Below, piece by piece: positions 1 through 5,358 of a DNA stretch of 5,898 nucleotides. Under the pieces are notes generated by a model. The model saw only the letters and a program-made list of their open reading frames with translations. It made no database searches and was not told where the DNA came from. Positions within the stretch are counted from its first letter, which is position 1. Each line of letters opens with the position of its first letter. Origin of the DNA: Verrucomicrobiales bacterium. GTDB taxonomy: Bacteria; Verrucomicrobiota; Verrucomicrobiia; Limisphaerales; RI-55. The position numbers and the translations under genes were made by a program. The stretch covers positions 40,417 through 46,314 of the forward strand of contig DNDP01000423.1 in assembly GCA_003484235.1 (NCBI GenBank), given 5' to 3'.

Positions 1-377
1 CCGTCCACGGTCGGGGTGGCGCTGGTGCCGCCATCGTAGTAGCGCGGGTTCAGCGGTTCGGCGTAGCTGTATTGCCACCGTTCCTCACCGGTGGCGGCGT
101 CGAAGCAGAACAGCGTGTCGGTGTCGGCGGTGTTGCCAGTGGTGAATGCCCGGCCGTCGGCAACGGCGAAGGAGGCGAAGCCGAAGCCCACCCGGGACTG
201 CCAGAGAATGACCGGCTCGCCCTCGAGCGCATCGGGTGACCAACCCGACTCCCGCGAGATTCCATCCAGATGGGGCCCACGCCAACGGGGCCAGTCCTCG
301 GCCTGAACCGCGGACGCCAGTGGCAGACTGGCGCCAAGGGCGGCGGCCATGAATCGGGCAATCGTGGGAAAGGTCAT
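1..377 (-). CDS. Secreted PQQ-binding-like beta-propeller protein, N-terminal part (C-terminus outside window)
   Basis: This frame is open from an ATG at 377 to the window edge, giving 125 complete codons. Residues 1-26 look like a Sec signal peptide: Arg8, a hydrophobic core at about 9-22, and V-Q-A before a likely cleavage after Ala26. The mature protein begins EDWPRWRGP; a Trp-Arg-Gly motif here is typical of secreted PQQ-like propeller proteins in Verrucomicrobiota and Planctomycetota. The first propeller strands follow, with an 'AATGEERW' blade motif at about 94-101, the usual turn-plus-Trp signature of PQQ/BamB-type repeats. Such proteins act outside the cytoplasm, either as quinoprotein dehydrogenases or as non-enzymatic propellers. 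The fragment shows no catalytic residues, so true PQQ use cannot be judged. It is divergent from the Tat-exported oxidoreductase at 621. No Shine-Dalgarno precedes the ATG; it was chosen because the signal peptide starts there. The family call is firm and the function is open. Confidence 0.85.
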   Translation of the reverse strand, partial: MTFPTIARFMAAALGASLPLASAVQAEDWPRWRGPHLDGISRESGWSPDALEGEPVILWQSRVGFGFASFAVADGRAFTTGNTADTDTLFCFDAATGEERWQYSYAEPLNPRYYDGGTSATPTVD

Positions 378-434
378 GTTTGCAGCATGATGGTGTGAAT
401 CCGCGTTCCGCGAAAGCCCTTTCACCGGAGGCAC

Positions 435-477
435 GGAGCGTGCGCCCGTGATCCCGGCGCCGGCCACGGACCGCTCC
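435..477. repeat. Nested inverted repeat in the divergent intergenic region
   Basis: Three nearly concentric inverted repeats are visible. The outer arms are GGAGCG (435-440) and CGCTCC (472-477), the middle arms are CCGTG (446-450) and CACGG (465-469), and the core is a perfect 10-bp palindrome, CCGGCGCCGG (454-463). The arms are separated by short unequal bulges. No T-tract follows on either strand, so this is not a canonical terminator. It could be an operator for the two divergent genes, or a hairpin in the leader of the minus-strand gene. Such palindromes also arise by chance in G+C-rich DNA, so a function is only inferred. Confidence 0.35.
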
Positions 478-528
478 CGCAATTTCTCGGGCGAAATCCG
501 TCTTCCGCATCGACAGCGGGCGACGTTT

Positions 529-556
529 TCGACAACTTCCCTCCGTCCACTTGAAT
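529..556 (+). promoter_or_regulatory. Possible sigma70-type promoter for the Gfo/Idh/MocA gene
   Basis: TCGACA at 529-534 matches 5 of 6 bases of the -35 consensus. After 16 bp, TTGAAT at 551-556 matches 4 of 6 bases of TATAAT. Transcription would start near 563 and give a leader of roughly 58 nt before the ATG at 621. A second TTGAAT copy lies at 562-567, so the element may instead be a pair of protein-binding half-sites. This is consensus matching by eye only. Confidence 0.3.
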
Positions 557-620
557 TCGCCTTGAATGGGGTTTCCCGTCGCCGGCGTCGAATGGTGCCA
601 TTGCAACCCAACCGATTGAT

Positions 621-1964
621 ATGAAAGAAAAATCCCTCCCCCAAGACAGCGTTGTTGATCGCCGAAGCTTTCTCAAGACCTCGAGCGCCGCGCTGGCCGG
701 CGTCGCGGTGTCACAGCTGGCCGTCGACCGCTTTGCCCACGCCGCCGCGAGCGACGAACTGAAAATTGCCCTCATCGGCTGCGGTGGCCGCGGCTCGGGT
801 GCCGCCGACCAGGCGCTCAATACCCATGGCCTCGGACCGGTGAAGCTTGTGGCCGTGGCGGACGCCTTCGAGGACCGCATGAAGGGCGCTTTGAACGGCC
901 TCAAGAACAAGCACGGAGCCCGCGTCGATGTGCCGGAGGACCGGCAGTTTGTCGGCTTCGACGGCTACAAGCAGGCGATCGCCCTGGCCGACGTGGTCAT
1001 TCTCGCCACGCCGCCCGGCTTCCGGCCGCAGCACTTCGAGGAAGCCATCAAGCTGGGCAAGCATGTTTTCGCCGAGAAGCCGGTGGCCACCGATGCCCCG
1101 GGCATCCGGAAGTTCCTCGCCGCTGCGGACGAGTCCAAGAAGAAGGGGCTCAAGGTCGGCATCGGCCTCCAGCGCCATCATCAGACCGGCTATCTCGAGA
1201 CCATCAAGCGGCTCCATGACGGCGCGATCGGTGACGTCACGGCGCTGCGCGTTTATTGGAACGGCAACACGCCGTGGGTCCGTGCGCGTGCCGATCTCGA
1301 AAAGCAGTACGGCCGGAAGATCACCGAAATGGAGTATCAGATGCGCAACTGGTACTACTTCGTCTGGCTGTGCGGCGACCACATCAACGAGCAGCACATC
1401 CACAACATCGACGTCGGCAACTGGGTCAAGGGCAAGTACCCCGTCAAGGCCAACGGCATGGGCGGCGTGCAGGTCCGCAAGGGCCGCGACTACGGCGAGA
1501 TCTTCGACCATCACACCGTCGAGTTCGTCTTTGACGACGAGAGCCGCATGTATTCGCAGTGCCGCCACATCGTCGGGTGCTGGAACAGCGTCTCCGAACA
1601 CGCCCACGGAACCAGGGGCCGCGCCGACATCAGCGGCCACATGATCTTTGGCGAGGGCGACCGCTGGCGCCACCGCGGCCAGGGGGATCCCAATCCCTAC
1701 CAGCAGGAGCACGACAACCTCTTTGCCGCGATCCGCAACAACACCGAATTCAACGAGGCCCACAACGGCGCCATGAGCACCATGAGCGCGCTCCTCGGCC
1801 GCATGGCCACGTACTCCGGCAAGGAAATCTCCATGGAGGACGCCCTGAAGTCCGAGGTGAACTACTTCCCGGACAAGCTCGCCTGGGATGCGCTGCCGAA
1901 GTCGCTGCCCGGACCCGACGGGATGTATGAAATTCCGCTCCCGGGCCTGACCAAGGTGGTGTAG
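621..1964 (+). CDS. Gfo/Idh/MocA family NAD(P)-dependent oxidoreductase with Tat signal
   Basis: The 447-aa product is complete. A twin-arginine motif, DRRSFLK (residues 13-19), is followed by a hydrophobic stretch at about 21-36 and Ala-rich cleavage sites near 39-43, so export in folded form with its cofactor is expected. The mature part opens with a Rossmann dinucleotide-binding motif, IALIGCGGRG (49-58). The family's Glu-Lys-Pro motif is at 152-154, in GKHVFAEKP. The C-terminal alpha/beta domain carries GDHINEQHIHNID (252-264), which fits the conserved Asp/His region of the substrate pocket. Family members oxidise, reduce or epimerise sugars, inositols and related polyols, and some Tat-exported members are glycosidases using a redox mechanism (GH109). 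Nothing seen here fixes the substrate. The start at 621 places the RR motif at the correct distance; no Shine-Dalgarno is present. The gene is divergent from the beta-propeller gene and ends in a strong terminator, so it is probably monocistronic. Confidence 0.93.
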   Translation: MKEKSLPQDSVVDRRSFLKTSSAALAGVAVSQLAVDRFAHAAASDELKIALIGCGGRGSGAADQALNTHGLGPVKLVAVADAFEDRMKGALNGLKNKHGARVDVPEDRQFVGFDGYKQAIALADVVILATPPGFRPQHFEEAIKLGKHVFAEKPVATDAPGIRKFLAAADESKKKGLKVGIGLQRHHQTGYLETIKRLHDGAIGDVTALRVYWNGNTPWVRARADLEKQYGRKITEMEYQMRNWYYFVWLCGDHINEQHIHNIDVGNWVKGKYPVKANGMGGVQVRKGRDYGEIFDHHTVEFVFDDESRMYSQCRHIVGCWNSVSEHAHGTRGRADISGHMIFGEGDRWRHRGQGDPNPYQQEHDNLFAAIRNNTEFNEAHNGAMSTMSALLGRMATYSGKEISMEDALKSEVNYFPDKLAWDALPKSLPGPDGMYEIPLPGLTKVV

Positions 1965-1984
1965 GTCACGGTGTCCAACCATTC

Positions 1985-2018
1985 ACGGCCGGGCGGTTTC
2001 GCCCGGCCGTTTTTCTTT
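1985..2018 (+). terminator. Rho-independent terminator of the Gfo/Idh/MocA gene
   Basis: A perfect 11-bp stem pairs ACGGCCGGGCG (1985-1995) with CGCCCGGCCGT (2000-2010), closed by a GTTT loop. TTTTCTTT (2011-2018) follows directly on the plus strand. It starts 20 nt after the TAG stop of the oxidoreductase, the expected position. No matching A-run precedes the stem, so it should act on plus-strand transcripts only. Confidence 0.9.
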
Positions 2019-2036
2019 GCCGGTGCCGGGCGGAGC

Positions 2037-2073
2037 GGCGATTCCGGAAGGGCGCTTGCCTCCCGGGATCGCC
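2037..2073 (+). other. Stem-loop upstream of the YoaK-family gene
   Basis: GGCGATTCCGG (2037-2047) pairs along all 11 positions with CCGGGATCGCC (2063-2073): ten Watson-Crick pairs and one G-U wobble in RNA. After an A/C mismatch, 2049-2051 can add three pairs with 2059-2061, leaving a 7-nt loop. There is no U-tract, so it is not a standard terminator. It ends 9 nt before the ATG at 2083 and 51 nt before the ATG at 2125. It could be a leader structure, a transcript-end stabiliser for the upstream gene, or chance pairing in G+C-rich DNA. Confidence 0.45.
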
Positions 2074-2082
2074 CGTGACTGA

Positions 2083-2802
2083 ATGCGGCGGCTGGGGTGG
2101 CCGAAACCGCCCGGGTCGTCGCTCATGTTTCGCAATTCGCACATTCTGCTTGGTGGCTGCCTGCTCGCTCTGGGCGCGTCGGTCGTGAACGTCGTCTTCC
2201 TGCTCCAGACTGGAACCTCGGTGAGCCATCTCACTGGTGACATCTCCAAGCTCGCGGCCGACATCGTCCGGGCTTCGCCGGAAATGCTGCTGGAAGCCCA
2301 GCGGGTGGGGTTGGCCGCCGGCGGGTTCATCGCCGGGGCGGTTTCTGCCGGATTCCTGATCCACCAGTCCAATCTCGAACTCAGCCGCCCCTACGGCCGC
2401 ACGATTCTGTTCATTGGCGCGCTGCTGCTGGGCACCCACTGGCTGATGCCGGTCAGCGACCGGGGAGCGATCACGGTGGCGGCGTTTGCCTGCGGCCTCC
2501 AGAACGCGCTGGCCACCCGCTTCCGGGGGATCGTCCTGCGGACCACGCACCTCACCGGTCTGTTGACGGACTTTGGGGCGGCGATCGGCATGAAGTTGCG
2601 GGGTCATCCGGTGCCGCGCCACGGCATCGTCGTGCCGGCGGCGATCTCATTCTCCTACTTTGCAGGCGCCTTCGCGGGGTGTCTGGGCGCGGTGAAGTTC
2701 AGGCTGCCGCTGCTGCCGATCGTCGGTGGGGCCTACCTGCTCGGCGGCGTGTGCTGGAGCGTGGTGAAACGCCTGCCGCCCCGCACCATGCCGGACGCAT
2801 AA
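2083..2802 (+). CDS. YoaK/DUF1275 family integral membrane protein
   Basis: The product has 239 aa from the ATG at 2083, or 225 aa from the in-frame ATG at 2125. About six membrane segments are visible, near residues 21-41, 75-93, 107-122, 129-145, 179-202 and 207-227. Two DUF1275 hallmarks occur, one in each half: VSHLTGDISKL after the first segment (47-57) and GLQNALATRF followed by TTHLTGLLTDF (138-165). The repeated His-Leu-Thr-Gly (49-52 and 156-159) fits an internal duplication. The family is predicted to be a transporter or permease, but I know of no settled substrate. The first segment has Asn36 where many relatives have Asp in a 'VDA' motif. The 2083 start is the longest; the 2125 start (MFRNSHILL) fits the family's short N-terminus as well or better, and neither has a Shine-Dalgarno. 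The gene follows a terminator, so it probably has its own promoter, and it converges on the EamA gene with a 12-bp gap. Confidence 0.85.
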   Translation: MRRLGWPKPPGSSLMFRNSHILLGGCLLALGASVVNVVFLLQTGTSVSHLTGDISKLAADIVRASPEMLLEAQRVGLAAGGFIAGAVSAGFLIHQSNLELSRPYGRTILFIGALLLGTHWLMPVSDRGAITVAAFACGLQNALATRFRGIVLRTTHLTGLLTDFGAAIGMKLRGHPVPRHGIVVPAAISFSYFAGAFAGCLGAVKFRLPLLPIVGGAYLLGGVCWSVVKRLPPRTMPDA

Positions 2803-2814
2803 GCGCGCCGGCGC

Positions 2815-3672
2815 TCACCGGCGGACGCTGCGGCCGGTCTCGAAGGCCGCCGCGGCCATCACCAGCAGGCCTCCCGCGATCACGCGTGGCCCGGGCACTT
2901 CGTCGAGGATCATCCACGCGAACACCGCCGCAACTGCCGGCTGGATCGACGCAATCACACTGGCGGTCTTGACCGGGAAATGTTTCAGCACCGCCGCGAA
3001 GAGCGTGTGGTGGATCGCCGTGAAGACCACGCCCAGCAGGACCAGCTTGCCGGTGATCGTTGCGTCGTAGATCTCGAACCGGGTTGCCATCAGTGGCAGC
3101 AGGACAATGCTGGTGGCGATCACCTGGTAGAGCATCACGGTCGTGGCCGGGTACTTCTTCACGTGCCGGCGGAGGACCAGATTGCGCACCGAATAGATGG
3201 CGGCGCTGGAGACACCCCAGCAGATCCCGCGCGTGGTGGCGTTGGACAGCTCGAACTCCGGCGCCATCAGGAACACCCCGGCAAACACGATCGCACCCAC
3301 GACGAGGTCGGAGATGCGGTGCCGCTGCCGGTCGAAAAGCGGTTCCAGGATGATGGTGATGATCGGGTAGGTGTAGAGGGAGATGATGCCGACGGCGACG
3401 GTGCTCAGCTGGATGGAGTGAAAATAGGTCAACCAGTGGACCGCCAGCAGGGTGCCGGAGGAGAGGAAGAACAGGTATTCGCGGCGGTCTCCCAGCCGGA
3501 TGACTCCGCGGGTGGCCAGCAGAAAGAGCCACAGGGCCAGGGCTGCCACGGCGGATCTCCAGAACGTGATCTGCGTGACCGGCAGGGGGATGATTTTCGC
3601 AAACAAGGCCGTCAGCGATGACAGCACCACCGCGCCAATGAGCTGATGCAGGGCCGTGGTGCGGGGGGACAT
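2815..3672 (-). CDS. EamA/DMT-superfamily transporter
   Basis: The 285-aa product is strongly hydrophobic, with room for ten membrane segments in two EamA repeats, about residues 9-138 and 147-277. This is the usual length and layout of the 10-TMS drug/metabolite exporters. Family-like motifs are FWRS (37-40) at the end of the second segment and STVAVGIISLYTYPIITIIL (90-109) in repeat 1. Repeat 2 has KTASVIASIQPAVAAVF (235-251) followed by LDE (256-258), matching the proline and acidic residue expected there. The basic tail RSVRR is probably cytoplasmic. Members export amino acids, nucleotides or other metabolites, and related small DMT proteins (ArnE/ArnF) move undecaprenyl-linked sugars. 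Substrate cannot be read from the sequence. The ATG at 3672 lies 33 bp after the murJ stop on the same strand, so co-transcription is likely. No Shine-Dalgarno is visible. The stop is 12 bp from that of the convergent YoaK gene. Confidence 0.9.
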   Translation of the reverse strand: MSPRTTALHQLIGAVVLSSLTALFAKIIPLPVTQITFWRSAVAALALWLFLLATRGVIRLGDRREYLFFLSSGTLLAVHWLTYFHSIQLSTVAVGIISLYTYPIITIILEPLFDRQRHRISDLVVGAIVFAGVFLMAPEFELSNATTRGICWGVSSAAIYSVRNLVLRRHVKKYPATTVMLYQVIATSIVLLPLMATRFEIYDATITGKLVLLGVVFTAIHHTLFAAVLKHFPVKTASVIASIQPAVAAVFAWMILDEVPGPRVIAGGLLVMAAAAFETGRSVRR

Positions 3673-3705
3673 GTCGGATTTCGATCGGCGGCAACCTGGC
3701 GGAGG

Positions 3706-5253
3706 TCAGCGGCGAAACGCCAGCTTGAACAGTTCCCGGGCGGCGGGAATCTTCAGCCACATTGAAAGGGCAAAGTAGATGAGGCCTGCGCCCACGGCCG
3801 GAACGAAGACTTCTCCCAGACAGAGCCATTTGGTCGTGTTGCCAAACCGGGTCGACCACCAGCCGGCCAGGGCCCAGGCGACTCCACCTGCGACCATCAG
3901 CGTTCCCAACGTGGACAACGACTGCCTGCGAAGTTCTCCCCAATCGAGCGAGCCGAGCTTTTTGCGGAGGGCGAAGGCGAGCAGGCCCGCGTTGAGGGTG
4001 GCGGTGATCGAGTTCGCCAGGCCGAGCCCGAGCTCGCGCAGCGGAAAGATCAGCGCCAGCGAGACAAACACATTCAGCACCAGGCACAGCACGCTGATCT
4101 TCATCGGCGTCCGCGTGTCGCCCGTGGCGTAGAAGGCGCGGGCCAGGATGTTGACCATGGAGAACGCGATCAGTCCCGGCGCCAGCCCGAGCACCGCTCC
4201 GGCCGAGCTCTGGGTGCTCAGGGCCGTAAACTTGCCGCCCTCGAAGAGCAGCCGCACGATCGGCACCGCCAGCACGCCCAGCAGCACCGCGGCGAGGCCG
4301 TTCACGAACACCAGATGACCGATGCCCTCGCGCAGCGTCGCGCGGAACTCGGGAAACTTCTTTTCCGCCGCCAGCTGCGAGAGCGTGGGCAGAAGGAACG
4401 TGGCCAGCGCGATGCCGAAGACGCCCTGGGGCAGCTCCATCAGGCGCACGCCGTAGTTGAACGCCGACAGCACGGAGTCGCCGAACACCAGCGCGATGCC
4501 CTGCGTGAGAAACACGTTCACCTGAAAGGCGGCAACGCCCAGCGTGCCGGGAATCATCCGCTCGACGACCGTCTTCACCGTGGGGTTGCCGAACGGACTG
4601 ACCCACCGCCAGCGGAAGCCCTCGGTGCGCAGGGTCGGCCACTGGAACAGCACCTGGGCGAGGCCGGCCACCAGCACGCCGACCGCAAGGCCGAAGATCT
4701 GCGTGTCCAGTTCGGCGCCCATGCGCGGAGCGATCCACAGCGTGAAGGTGATCATCACCACGTTGAGCATCGTGGCCCCCATGGCGGGGATGAAGAAGTG
4801 CCCGCGCGCGTTGAGCATCCCCATGAACACCGCCGCGACGCAGACCAGCAGCAGGTACGGGAACATGAACCGCATCAGTTCGAGCGTCAGCTTCGTGGAG
4901 TCCGTCGGCGTGCCGGCCATCAGGTAGAAGGAGATGCCGAGCATGACCAGGCCGATCAGCGCGCAGGCGGCGATCACCAGCCCGGAGATCACGGCGTTGG
5001 CCGCCCGCCACATCTCCGCTTCGCCTTCCTTGACCTCCTTCTCCTTGAAGAGCGGGATGAACGCGGCGGTGAGCGCGCCCTCGCCCAGCAGCCGGCGGAA
5101 CAGGTTCGGCACCATGAAGGCGAAGATGAAGGCGTCGGCAATGATGCCGATGCCCATGAACCGCGCGTAGGCCATCTCCCGCACCATGCCGAGCACGCGA
5201 CTGAGCATCGTGGCGGCGCTCATGGCACCGGAGGATTTGAGCATCTTGGACAT
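3706..5253 (-). CDS. murJ: Lipid II flippase MurJ (MviN family)
   Basis: The 515-aa product matches the usual length of about 510 residues and the 14-segment MOP-superfamily layout. MurJ moves lipid-linked peptidoglycan precursor from the inner to the outer face of the cytoplasmic membrane. The N-terminus carries SRVLGMVRE (18-26), ADAF (39-42) and PNLFRRLLGEGA (49-60). Arg19, Arg25, Asp40 and Arg53 therefore align with E. coli Arg18, Arg24, Asp39 and Arg52, which are important in the flippase cavity. Arg270, in RLMELPQGV, falls on E. coli Arg270. The conserved RAFYATGDTRTP segment is at about 372-383. No key residue is missing. The frame stays open up to a TTG at 5310, but the ATG at 5253 was preferred: it gives MSKMLKSSGAMSAATMLSRV, colinear with known MurJ, whereas the extra 19 residues are Pro-rich and unlike the family. 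No Shine-Dalgarno precedes it. It probably forms an operon with the downstream EamA gene. Confidence 0.96.
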   Translation of the reverse strand: MSKMLKSSGAMSAATMLSRVLGMVREMAYARFMGIGIIADAFIFAFMVPNLFRRLLGEGALTAAFIPLFKEKEVKEGEAEMWRAANAVISGLVIAACALIGLVMLGISFYLMAGTPTDSTKLTLELMRFMFPYLLLVCVAAVFMGMLNARGHFFIPAMGATMLNVVMITFTLWIAPRMGAELDTQIFGLAVGVLVAGLAQVLFQWPTLRTEGFRWRWVSPFGNPTVKTVVERMIPGTLGVAAFQVNVFLTQGIALVFGDSVLSAFNYGVRLMELPQGVFGIALATFLLPTLSQLAAEKKFPEFRATLREGIGHLVFVNGLAAVLLGVLAVPIVRLLFEGGKFTALSTQSSAGAVLGLAPGLIAFSMVNILARAFYATGDTRTPMKISVLCLVLNVFVSLALIFPLRELGLGLANSITATLNAGLLAFALRKKLGSLDWGELRRQSLSTLGTLMVAGGVAWALAGWWSTRFGNTTKWLCLGEVFVPAVGAGLIYFALSMWLKIPAARELFKLAFRR

Positions 5254-5358
5254 CGCGCGGACGCGAGGGAGGTTGGGAGGAAGCCCGGTCAGGTGCAAGC
5301 TTGGCGGCAAACACGGAAGCGCTGGGAGCCCCGGTGGTCCGCAGGGCTGTGGGGATGC

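Noticed and set aside
85..606. A 173-codon minus-strand open frame across the divergent intergenic region
   Set aside because: It overlaps the propeller gene in another frame, and its Arg-rich product resembles no protein family. The frame starting at 377 has a signal peptide and propeller motifs.
928..1930. Several shorter plus-strand open frames inside the oxidoreductase gene
   Set aside because: They are Ser/Thr/Arg-rich or His/Gln/Arg-rich frame-shifted readings of the real gene, with no independent support.
711..1982. A 423-codon open frame antisense to the Gfo/Idh/MocA gene
   Set aside because: It mirrors a highly conserved gene on the opposite strand, has Asp/Val/Leu/His-rich composition typical of antisense shadows, and runs through the terminator stem. 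No start signal or domain was seen.
2188..2241. Asn in place of the common Asp after the first membrane segment of the YoaK protein, and Asp in place of Asn in the SHLTG(N/D) motif, as a reciprocal swap
   Set aside because: From general knowledge of DUF1275, Asn at the first position occurs in a recognised subset of members, so this is probably subfamily variation.
2803..2814. GCGCCGGCGC palindrome (2805-2814) filling the gap between convergent stop codons, as a bidirectional terminator
   Set aside because: A 10-bp palindrome leaves no proper loop and no T-tract follows on either strand, so it looks like G+C-rich chance sequence.
4544..5170. Plus-strand open frames of 127 and 78 codons antisense to murJ
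   Set aside because: They are antisense to conserved MurJ segments and show no domain, start signal or promoter.
3706..5310. Longer form of MurJ starting at the TTG at 5310
   Set aside because: The added 19 residues are Pro-rich and unlike MurJ N-termini. The ATG at 5253 makes the protein colinear with E. coli MurJ and puts the last key arginine at 270.
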